DNA from: Phycisphaerae bacterium
Lineage (GTDB): Bacteria; Planctomycetota; Phycisphaerae; UBA1845; Fen-1342
Assembly: GCA_022072445.1 (NCBI GenBank)
Contig: JAJVHV010000012.1
Span: 35,546 to 99,545, forward strand
Direction: 5' to 3'
DNA: 64,000 nt
The position numbers and the translations under genes were made by a program. Below the pieces are notes generated by a model that saw nothing but the letters and a program-made list of their open reading frames with translations, made no database searches and was not told the DNA's origin. Of the stretch, positions 36,010-43,911 are shown piece by piece (position 1 is the stretch's first letter; each line of letters opens with the position of its first letter).

Positions 36010-39000
36010 TCCTCACGCCCTCGCAACGCTGTGCCGTCGAGCATCGTGCCGAATCGCTGCTCGTCAGTGCTTCGGCCGGCTCGGGCAAGACCGAGGTCAT
36101 GGCGCAGCGCTGCTTATGGCTCATCACGCAGGCCGCGCCCGCCTGCGACATCGATCGGCTCCTGGTCGTCACCTTCACCCGCGCCGCCGCGGCCGAGCTC
36201 CGCGCTCGCATCGCCCGGCGGCTGCATGGGCTGGCGGCGGACACTTCCGCGGGCGCGGCGCGCGACCGGCTCCGCCGCCAGGCGGTGCTGGTCGATGTGG
36301 CCGACATCTGCACGTTCGACAGTTGGTGCGGACGGTTGGTGCGCGAGCATTTCGCCGCGGCCGGCGTCGACCCGGCCTTTCGCACCTTGTCGCCCGAGGA
36401 GGCGGCGCTTCTGCGGCACCAGACGCTCGACGCGCTGCTGGACGGAATCTACCGCGGCAGCGAGACAGCGTCCGAGAACGCATTGAACCTGCTGGCCCGC
36501 AACGCGCACACCGGAGATGCGTTCCTGCGGCAGTGGATTCAATCCATCGACGCCTGGCTGGACCGCGTCATCGAACCAGAAGTCTGGATCGCCGCCGCGC
36601 TGCGCACGCATGAAGCTCCAGCCGACGAGCGCCGCCGCGGCGCACAGCACACGCTCTCCGCGGCCCTCGTCCGTGAACTCGCCTTTCAGTCCGGACAGCT
36701 TGCCGCACTCCCTGCCACCCAGATGCGCGCTAACCCGTACGTGCAGACGTACGCACGCCAGATCGAAGACTGGCGGAAGGCGCTGGACGACGGCGGTGAA
36801 GACGTGATGTCGATCGTGAAGCGGTTCAACGCGTGTGAATTCGCGCCGCGCGGCGAGCTCAAACGCGCCTCGCCGCTGACCGTCGAAATTCACGACACGT
36901 GGTTTGTCAGACGGCTGCAGCGCGCCTGGGACGCCGAGCAGGTCGCCGAGATCGTGCAGGATGCTCCCGATTCCTCGGCCCTGGCCTCGACCGCGCTGCG
37001 CCTGACCGTCCGGTATCGCGAGCTCCTGACGCAGCGCAAACGGCAGCGCGGCGCGCTGGAGTTTGCGGACGTTGCCCGCCGAGCGCTCGCTGTGCTATCG
37101 GACGAATCGCCGGGCGGCGTCGCCAGCCGGCTGCGCGACCGATACGAACACGTCCTGGTCGACGAGTATCAGGACGTAAGCCCGCTCCAGACCGCGCTGC
37201 TGGCGCGCGTCGCACGCACCGGCCACGCCGCCAATCGCTTTCTCGTCGGCGACGTCAAGCAATCGATCTATGCGTTTCGCTCGGCCGAGCCGCGGTTGTT
37301 TCTGGAAGCGCAGGCCGCGCTGCGCGCCGGCGGCGAGCGCGGAACCGTCCTGACGCTGGCCGATAACTTCCGCAGCCACCCGCGACTGCTGGAAACGCTC
37401 AACACGTTATTCGGACGGCTCTTTTCAGAGGCGTTTGGCGGCAGCGCGTTCGCGGACGGGGAGTTGCTGGTTGCGCGGCGGACCGAGGTCCCCAATCCGT
37501 CGCTCGACGACTCCCCGCGCGTCGATGTGCACATCATCGACGAATCGCAACCGAATTCGCGCGAGGAGGAAGAGGACGATGAGAGCGACGATCTGACGGA
37601 GCGGATCGATCGCGAGGCGGCGCTGGCGGCGGAGATGATTATCGGCTTGCGGAGCGAGGGGGTGCGCGTGCCGCGGCGTGCCGGCGACGGCGTGACTCTG
37701 GAGCCGGTGCGATTTTCGGACGTGGTGATCCTGCTGCGCGCCGCGCACGTCAACGCGGCGCGGATCGCCGCGGTGTTGCGCGACGCCGGCATCCCATGCC
37801 TGACTGCGGGGCGCGAGTCGCTGCTGCGGTCGGTCGAAGTGCAGGATGTGCGCGCGGTGCTGGCGTTGCTGGCGAGCCGCCGGCAGGACGTGCCGATGGC
37901 CGCGTATCTGCGCGGGCCGTTTGTCGGATTATCGGCGCAGGAGCTGCTGGATATTCGGACCGCGCAGCCGCGCGGAGGATTCGCCGAAGCTGCGGAGCAT
38001 TATGCGACCGAGGGGAGCGACGCGGCTCTGCGGGCGCGGGTGCAGGCGGGGATGAGCTGGCTGGACGAGCTGTCGCGTGAAGCGCGCCTGCACGAGCTGC
38101 CGACGATTCTGCGGCGCATCATTCACAGCAGTGGTTATGAGCTGTTCGCGCGCGGGCAGCGTGGCGGGCGGCACCGCGCCGAACTGCTGGCGGCGCTGGA
38201 GCGCTATGCCGGGCAGTTTGCGAGGACCGGACTTTCGGGCGTGCACGAATTCGTCGAGTTCCTGGACGACATTGCGCAGCGTGATCTGGATCTGGAGGCG
38301 GCGGTCGCGGCCGGCGAGGACGCCGTGCGCATCATGACCATTCATGCCGCCAAAGGGCTCGAGTTTCCGTTCGTATTTCTGCTGAATGCCGGCGCGGAGT
38401 TCAACAACCGAAGGTGCTCGCAGGCGATCCAGTGCGACGAAGCGGGGCTGGGGCTGCGATTTCTGGACTATCCGCAACGACGTACGCTGACGACACCGGA
38501 ACACCCGGTGATTGGGCAGCGCGGCGTGCAGCGCGAGCGCGAGGAGGAGTTGCGGCTGCTGTACGTCGCCGCGACGCGCGCCCGCGAAAAACTGACGATT
38601 ATCGGACACGGTAGTGGCGAAGGGGCGGAGGGCATTCGGGCGCGGGCGGCGTGCTTCGGCGATCGGCCGCCGCTGGCGACGCTGCTCGGAGCGAAAAGTC
38701 ACCTGGAGTGGGTGCAGTGGGCGGTAGCGTGCGGTGGCTGCGACCGCGCGGCGCCGCCGCTGGTCACCGTCACGACGCACGCGGCCGGGGCGATTGGCGG
38801 GCCGGACCGGTCCGCCGCACCGGAGCCTCCGCCGGCGATGACTCCGGACGACGCGGCGTGGGTGGCGCGCGCGGAGGCGCTGGTGCGTGCCGGCGTGCGG
38901 CGTGCGGCGTCGGACTTGCCGGCTGCGCTTTCGGTCAGTGCGCTGAAACAGTCGGCCGAGGCGTTGCACGACGAAGGACGTCGAGTCTACGGACACGCGA

Positions 39001-39632
39001 TTTCGCTGCGGCGGAGCCGGTTCGACGAGCGGGCGCCGGCGTCGAGCCCGACGGCGGCTGGCATTGCGGTTCACCGCTTCCTCCAGTTCGCCGATCTGGC
39101 CGAGCTGGACACGGTCGGCCGCGTCGCCGCGCAGGTTGCCGAACTGGTTGCGGCGCGCCGCCTGACCCTGGAGGAGGCGGCGTTGATCGAGCCTGATCCG
39201 ATCGTGTGGTTCGCGTGTACGCCGCTGGGGCGGCGGGTCGCGGCGCAGAGCGGGACGGCGCGGCGGGAACTGGCGTTTGTATATCTGCTGCCTGGCGCGG
39301 CCGAGGCGGAGCGTGTCATGGCGCGTGGCGTGATCGACTGCCTGTTCGAGGACGAGCACGGGTTGTGCATCGTCGATTACAAAACGGACCGCTTGAAGAG
39401 TGAGGAGGAGCTGAGCGCGCGCGTCGCGGTCTACCGCACGCAGGTGGAGCTCTACGCGCGTGCCGTGGCGGCAGTTTCGGGCAAGCCGGTTGGCAGCGCG
39501 TCGCTGGTCTTCTTCGGCCCGCGGCGCGTCGTCGAGGTGAGCCTCGCGGATGAGATGGGCGCTGCGTGGGCCACGCCGCTGCTGACGGCGACAACACACG
39601 TGCCGGCTCTGGAGCGCGTGCGGATTGTCTAG
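36006..39632 (+). CDS. addA: AddA-type helicase-nuclease subunit
   Basis: A 1208-residue ATP-dependent 3'-5' helicase and nuclease, the partner of AddB. It starts within the addB stop. Walker A is VSASAGSGKTEVMAQR near residue 20; Walker B/DEXQ is VDEYQDVSPLQTALLARV near 382; motif III is DVKQSIYAFRSAEPRLF; motif V is IMTIHAAKGLEFPFVFLL near 778; motif VI is RLLYVAATRAREKLTI. A C-terminal PD-(D/E)XK nuclease is complete: GVIDCLFED and IVDYKTDRLKSEEE near 1110-1130. Length matches the family. The stop is two bases from a palindromic element at 39634-39780. Confidence 0.93.
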   Translation: MILTPSQRCAVEHRAESLLVSASAGSGKTEVMAQRCLWLITQAAPACDIDRLLVVTFTRAAAAELRARIARRLHGLAADTSAGAARDRLRRQAVLVDVADICTFDSWCGRLVREHFAAAGVDPAFRTLSPEEAALLRHQTLDALLDGIYRGSETASENALNLLARNAHTGDAFLRQWIQSIDAWLDRVIEPEVWIAAALRTHEAPADERRRGAQHTLSAALVRELAFQSGQLAALPATQMRANPYVQTYARQIEDWRKALDDGGEDVMSIVKRFNACEFAPRGELKRASPLTVEIHDTWFVRRLQRAWDAEQVAEIVQDAPDSSALASTALRLTVRYRELLTQRKRQRGALEFADVARRALAVLSDESPGGVASRLRDRYEHVLVDEYQDVSPLQTALLARVARTGHAANRFLVGDVKQSIYAFRSAEPRLFLEAQAALRAGGERGTVLTLADNFRSHPRLLETLNTLFGRLFSEAFGGSAFADGELLVARRTEVPNPSLDDSPRVDVHIIDESQPNSREEEEDDESDDLTERIDREAALAAEMIIGLRSEGVRVPRRAGDGVTLEPVRFSDVVILLRAAHVNAARIAAVLRDAGIPCLTAGRESLLRSVEVQDVRAVLALLASRRQDVPMAAYLRGPFVGLSAQELLDIRTAQPRGGFAEAAEHYATEGSDAALRARVQAGMSWLDELSREARLHELPTILRRIIHSSGYELFARGQRGGRHRAELLAALERYAGQFARTGLSGVHEFVEFLDDIAQRDLDLEAAVAAGEDAVRIMTIHAAKGLEFPFVFLLNAGAEFNNRRCSQAIQCDEAGLGLRFLDYPQRRTLTTPEHPVIGQRGVQREREEELRLLYVAATRAREKLTIIGHGSGEGAEGIRARAACFGDRPPLATLLGAKSHLEWVQWAVACGGCDRAAPPLVTVTTHAAGAIGGPDRSAAPEPPPAMTPDDAAWVARAEALVRAGVRRAASDLPAALSVSALKQSAEALHDEGRRVYGHAISLRRSRFDERAPASSPTAAGIAVHRFLQFADLAELDTVGRVAAQVAELVAARRLTLEEAALIEPDPIVWFACTPLGRRVAAQSGTARRELAFVYLLPGAAEAERVMARGVIDCLFEDEHGLCIVDYKTDRLKSEEELSARVAVYRTQVELYARAVAAVSGKPVGSASLVFFGPRRVVEVSLADEMGAAWATPLLTATTHVPALERVRIV

Positions 39633-39633
39633 T

Positions 39634-39780
39634 GTAGTGCCTCAGAGCTGCCGTGCGGTATTCCGAAGGGGATGGCCTCCGGCCGGTCCGCATCGGCCTG
39701 CGGCCACTGCGGACGGCGATTCGCACCGGCCAGAGGCCGATGCTCCCCGAATCGGGGACGCAATATCTCTGAGGCAGTAC
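39634..39780. mobile_element. MITE-like palindromic element between addA and the UvrD helicase gene
   Basis: Terminal inverted repeats GTAGTGCCTCAGAG (39634-39647) and CTCTGAGGCAGTAC (39767-39780) match at 13 of 14 positions. Nested inside are imperfect repeats (GGGGATGGCC near 39668 against GGCCGATGCTCCCC near 39736) and a short central TCCGCA/TGCGGA pair. TA dinucleotides lie at both ends (39635-39636 and 39778-39779), the target duplication expected of IS630/Tc1-type MITEs. It contains no gene. It may also supply a hairpin between addA and the next gene. Confidence 0.6.
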
Positions 39781-39821
39781 ACCAGGTGGACGCGGCCGGC
39801 GCGAGCCGGTATACCGCCGGC

Positions 39822-42083
39822 ATGTCGGACTCGGGCGACGATTTTATTTTCGGCGATCTGAACGCGGCGCAGCGCGAGGCGGTGGCGCACCGTGACGGGC
39901 CGCTGCTGGTGTTGGCCGGTCCGGGCAGCGGGAAGACGCGCGTCATCACGCGGCGGGCGGCGAATCTGGTGCGGCAGGGAGTGCCGCCGTGGGCGATCCT
40001 GGCGATCACGTTCACGAACAAGGCCGCGGACGAGATGCGGCAGCGCATCTGGGGTCTGGGCGTGGAACGCGGGATGTCGATCCACACGTTTCACGCGCTG
40101 GGGGCGCGGCTGCTGCGGACGTATGGCGAGGTACTGGGGATCGATCCGGGATTCTCGATCTACGACGAAGCGGACCAGACGGCGGTGATGCGGGAGGCAA
40201 TGGAGCGCTGCGCGGTGGGCGAGGGGCTGGTGGACTGTGACGCGGCGCTCTCGTGGGTGAGCGACGCGAAGAACCTGCTGCTGTCGCCGGCGGAGGCGGC
40301 GCAGCGTGCCGAGCGGCACGATGGGCGAACGATGGCGCGGCTGTACGAGGCGTACGACGCGCTGCTGCGCGAGCGCGGGGCGGTGGATTTCGACGACCTG
40401 CTGCTGCACGTGGCGATGCTGCTGCGCGAACACGCGGACGTGGCGGAGCAGTTGAACGAGCGTTTCCAGTACATTCTGATCGACGAGTACCAGGACACGA
40501 ACCACGCGCAATACATGATCGCGCACGGGTTGTCGCGCGTGCGGCGGAACATCTGCGCGACCGGCGACCCGGATCAGAGCATCTACGCGTGGCGCGGCGC
40601 CGACCTCCGCAACATTCTTGAGTTCGAGCGCGACTTTCCCGATGCGGTGGTTGTACGCCTGGAGCAGAATTACCGCTCGACGGGGAACATCCTGCGGGCG
40701 GCGTCGAGCCTGATCGCGCACAACCGCTGGCGCAAGCCCAAGAGACTCTGGACGGAGGCAGGCGACGGGCCGCCGGTGCACGTGCGCGGCTTCGAGACGG
40801 GCGAGGACGAGGCACGTTTCGTGGCGCTGGACATCCGGCGGGCGCACACGGCCGGGCGGCCGTTCAGCGACATGGCGGTGTGCTACCGGACGAACGCGCT
40901 GTCGCGGGCGCTGGAAGAGGCGTTTCGCCGGGAGGGCATCCGCTACCGCATTGCGCGGGGCGTCGAATTCTACAACCGGCGGGAGGTGCGCGACGCGCTG
41001 GCGTATCTGCGCGTGCTGGTCAACCCGCTCGATCAGATCGCGCTGCTGCGGATCATCAACACGCCGCCGCGCGGCATCGGCAAGACGACGGTCGAGCGGC
41101 TGGTGCATTTCGCGGAGCGCGAGGGGCTTCCGCTGCTGGAAGCGCTGCGGCGGTGCGAGTCGATCGAGTCGTTGCGGAGCGCGGTGCCGCGTGTGCGGGC
41201 TTTCGTGGGATTGCTGGAGGAACTGAAACTGTTCGCGCAGGGGACGGTCGCCAGCGCGCTGTCGTCGGTGCTGTCGCTGAGCGGTCTGGAGGCGGCGTTG
41301 CGTGAGGAAGCGGCGGCGACGCAGGCGGTCGAGGAGTCGCGGCTTTCCAACGTGCAGGAGCTGGTGAGCGCCGCGGCGGCGTATGACCGCGAGGCGGAGG
41401 AGCCGAGCCTGGCGGACTTCCTGCGGCGGGTGGCGCTGACCAGCGACCAGGACGCGGTGGACGCGTCGGCGGGGTGCGTGCTGCTGTTGACGCTGCACGC
41501 GGCCAAGGGGCTCGAGTTTCCGGTTGTTTACGTCATCGGCGTGGAGGACGGGCTTTTGCCGCATGAGCGGACGCGCTCGTATCCGGACGCGGTCGAGGAA
41601 GAGCGGCGGCTGCTGTTCGTCGGGATGACGCGCGCCCGGGAGCGGCTGACGCTGTCGCATGCGCTGATGCGAACGACGCGCGGCGTGCCGATGCCACGGC
41701 GGCCGAGCGAGTTCGTGCAGGAGCTGGGCGAGGAGGGTGTCGAACAAGAGCGCGCGGCGCCGCGCACGCCGCCGCGCGACGGCTGGCGTCGCGGCGCTGG
41801 CGACGACGACTACGACCAGCGGCCGGACGATGAAATCGGCGCGCGGCGGTTGCGGGACGGGCGGCGAACGTCGCGCGAAGCAGCGCTGCCGAGCGACGGG
41901 GTGGACGACGGGCCGTACGCGGACTGGACGGCGGGCACGGTCGTGGCGCATTCGACGTACGGCGTGGGTGAGATCGTCTGGATCCGCCCGTCGTTTTCGC
42001 GGACGCGTGCCGGAGTGCGGTTTCCGTCGGTCGGTGAGAAGACACTGATACTCGATATCGCGCCGATTCGGCGATTGGGATGA
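39822..42083 (+). CDS. UvrD/PcrA-type superfamily 1 DNA helicase
   Basis: A 753-residue 3'-5' helicase used in nucleotide excision and mismatch repair and in clearing stalled replication. All SF1A motifs are visible: Walker A LVLAGPGSGKTRVITRRA near residue 29, motif Ia ITFTNKAADEMRQRI, Walker B LIDEYQDTNHAQYM, motif III CATGDPDQSIYAWRGAD, motif IV EQNYRST, motif V TLHAAKGLEFPVVYVIGVED and motif VI LLFVGMTRARERLTL. The C-terminus ends in a Tudor-like PcrA tail (VAHSTYGVGEIVWI; KTLILDIAPIRRL). ATG 39822 is the first start after the palindromic element; the frame upstream of it runs through that element and is not used. Sits in the addBA repair block. Confidence 0.92.
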   Translation: MSDSGDDFIFGDLNAAQREAVAHRDGPLLVLAGPGSGKTRVITRRAANLVRQGVPPWAILAITFTNKAADEMRQRIWGLGVERGMSIHTFHALGARLLRTYGEVLGIDPGFSIYDEADQTAVMREAMERCAVGEGLVDCDAALSWVSDAKNLLLSPAEAAQRAERHDGRTMARLYEAYDALLRERGAVDFDDLLLHVAMLLREHADVAEQLNERFQYILIDEYQDTNHAQYMIAHGLSRVRRNICATGDPDQSIYAWRGADLRNILEFERDFPDAVVVRLEQNYRSTGNILRAASSLIAHNRWRKPKRLWTEAGDGPPVHVRGFETGEDEARFVALDIRRAHTAGRPFSDMAVCYRTNALSRALEEAFRREGIRYRIARGVEFYNRREVRDALAYLRVLVNPLDQIALLRIINTPPRGIGKTTVERLVHFAEREGLPLLEALRRCESIESLRSAVPRVRAFVGLLEELKLFAQGTVASALSSVLSLSGLEAALREEAAATQAVEESRLSNVQELVSAAAAYDREAEEPSLADFLRRVALTSDQDAVDASAGCVLLLTLHAAKGLEFPVVYVIGVEDGLLPHERTRSYPDAVEEERRLLFVGMTRARERLTLSHALMRTTRGVPMPRRPSEFVQELGEEGVEQERAAPRTPPRDGWRRGAGDDDYDQRPDDEIGARRLRDGRRTSREAALPSDGVDDGPYADWTAGTVVAHSTYGVGEIVWIRPSFSRTRAGVRFPSVGEKTLILDIAPIRRLG

Positions 42084-42086
42084 ATG

Positions 42087-42316
42087 AAAAGCCACGGAGC
42101 CACGGAGCCACGAAGCCACGAAGAGAAAAGCCACGGAGCCACGAAGCCACGAAGAGAAAAGCCACGGAGCCACGGAGCCACGAAGCCACGAAGAGAAAAG
42201 CCACGGAGCCACGGAGCCACGGAGCCACGAAGGGAAAAGCCACGGAGCCACGGAGCCACGGAGCCACGAAGCCACGAAGAGAAAAGCCACGGAGCCACGA
42301 AGTTACGGAGCCGGGA
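42087..42316. repeat. Nonamer tandem-repeat tract (gccacggag / gccacgaag)
   Basis: About 230 bases made of GCCACGGA/GCCACGAA-type nonamers in six blocks separated by GAAAA or GGAAAA spacers. Because nine is a multiple of three, both strands look open, encoding HGATEPRSH-type or VAPWLRG-type peptides, which are artefacts. It fills the gap between the helicase stop (42083) and the start of the next gene. Confidence 0.9.
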
Positions 42317-42338
42317 TTGCGAGGCGCGGGAGTGAGTG

Positions 42339-43739
42339 ATGGGTGTTGAATTTCTTTTCTGCGGAGCCGCGGGCGAGGTCACCGGTTCGATGCACCTGAT
42401 CCGACACCGCGATGGTTGGGTGGCGCTGGATTGCGGGCTCTTTCAGGGACGCCGCGAGGACGCTGAGCGCAAGAATCGCAAGTGGCTGGTCGAGCCGTCG
42501 GAGATTCGGGCACTGGTGCTCTCGCACGCGCACACCGATCACACGGGCCGCGTCCCGCGGCTGGTGGCGGGTGGATTCGACGGGCCGATCTACTGCACGC
42601 CGGCGACGCGCGATCTGTGCGCGGTGATGCTGCCGGACTCGGCACAGATTCAGATGGAAGACATTCAGTACGTCAACAAGAAGCGGGCGCGCCAGGGGCT
42701 GCCGCCGGTGGAGCCGTTGTATGACGACAAGGACGCGCTGGCGGCGGTTCGGCTGATGCAGACGATTCCGTACGAGCGTGGCTTCGAGGTGCTTCCCGGG
42801 TTGCGGGCGGTCTTCCACGAGGCCGGGCACATGCTCGGGTCGGCGGCGATCGAGCTTCACATCGGCGACGGCGACGCGGCGCGGACGCTGGTGTTCAGCG
42901 GCGACGTGGGCAGCCCGGACAAGCCGATCATCCGCGATCCAGCGCCGTTTCCGCCGGCGGATTACGTCATCTGCGAGAGCACGTATGGCGGGCGCGTGAC
43001 GGAGAGCGTTTCGGATGCCGAGCAGCGCATCACGGAGGTTGTGCGGCGGACGTACGAGCGGGGCGGGAAGGTCATTATTCCGGCGTTTTCAGTGGGGCGG
43101 ACGCAGACGATCGTCTATTTTCTGCATCAGAAGATCGCGCGGAAGGAGCTTCCGCCCTATCCGGTCTACGTGGACAGCCCGCTGGCGGTGAACGCGACCG
43201 AAGTGTTCCGGATGCACCCCGAGTGTTACGACGACGACGCGGCGAAGTTTCAGCGCTCGACGGGCGACATGCTGGGGATGGGCTGCTGCGTGTACGTGCA
43301 GGACGTGGAAGAGAGCAAGCGGCTGCACCGGCGGCGGAAGCCGTGCACGATCATCAGCGCGAGCGGCATGTGCGAGGCCGGGCGGATCCGGCACCATCTC
43401 AAGAACAACATTCGCAATTCGAAGAACACGATTCTGCTGCCAGGGTATCAGGCCGAGAACACGCTCGGCCGCAAGCTGGCGGACGGCGAGGAGTACGTCA
43501 ACATATTTCACGAGCGCTATCACGTGCGGGCCGAAGTCGTGCAGATTCACGGATTCAGCGCGCACGCCGACCAGTCGCAACTGCTCAAGATGTTGACGCC
43601 GCTGAGCGGGCGCGCCCGGCGGACGTTCCTGGTGCACGGGGAGCGCGAGCAGAGCGAGGCGCTGGCGGGGCTGCTGAGGGAGCGCGGCTTTGGCGAGGTG
43701 TCGATCCCGGCGCTGGGAGAGAGGATTGCGTTGAGCTGA
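42339..43739 (+). CDS. Beta-CASP metallo-beta-lactamase RNA-processing nuclease
   Basis: A 466-residue protein of the CPSF73/RNase J-like superfamily. Metal-binding motif II is LVLSHAHTDHTGRVPRL near residue 65; motif III is FHEAGHMLGSAAIELH; motif IV is LVFSGDVGSPDKPII. The beta-CASP insertion has VICESTYGGRVTES, PAFSVGRTQTIVYFL, TIISASGMCEAGRIRHHL and the final HGFSAHADQSQLLK. The family cleaves RNA endonucleolytically or exonucleolytically. ATG 42339 has GGGAG upstream; an in-frame GTG at 42336 is also possible. Likely role in RNA processing or turnover. It follows the repair genes but its job is probably separate. Confidence 0.9.
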   Translation: MGVEFLFCGAAGEVTGSMHLIRHRDGWVALDCGLFQGRREDAERKNRKWLVEPSEIRALVLSHAHTDHTGRVPRLVAGGFDGPIYCTPATRDLCAVMLPDSAQIQMEDIQYVNKKRARQGLPPVEPLYDDKDALAAVRLMQTIPYERGFEVLPGLRAVFHEAGHMLGSAAIELHIGDGDAARTLVFSGDVGSPDKPIIRDPAPFPPADYVICESTYGGRVTESVSDAEQRITEVVRRTYERGGKVIIPAFSVGRTQTIVYFLHQKIARKELPPYPVYVDSPLAVNATEVFRMHPECYDDDAAKFQRSTGDMLGMGCCVYVQDVEESKRLHRRRKPCTIISASGMCEAGRIRHHLKNNIRNSKNTILLPGYQAENTLGRKLADGEEYVNIFHERYHVRAEVVQIHGFSAHADQSQLLKMLTPLSGRARRTFLVHGEREQSEALAGLLRERGFGEVSIPALGERIALS

Positions 43740-43820
43740 CGGGCGGGCGCGCTGTGGAAGCGCACCGGAGCTGGCTCCGCGGGCGTGATCAAGCCCGTCT
43801 CGGGGAACTTGCTGAAGAGA

Positions 43821-43847
43821 GCGAGCCCGCGTCATCCGCGGGCTCGC
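43821..43847. terminator. 11-bp hairpin between convergent genes
   Basis: GCGAGCCCGCG (43821-43831) pairs perfectly with CGCGGGCTCGC (43837-43847) around TCATC. It lies in the gap between the gene ending at 43739 and the opposing gene ending at 43912, so it probably serves both. No T-run follows. Confidence 0.55.
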
Positions 43848-43911
43848 TCGGAGAGTTGCGAGTTGTGACGCCGGTCCGGCCGAGTTCGGTCGGTCGGCGT
43901 CAATCGTTACG

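Noticed and set aside
42080..42349. Small proteins of the KPRSHGATKPRR type on the plus strand and VAPWLRG type on the minus strand
   Set aside because: Products of a nonamer repeat with a period of nine, so all frames are open; no ribosome site.
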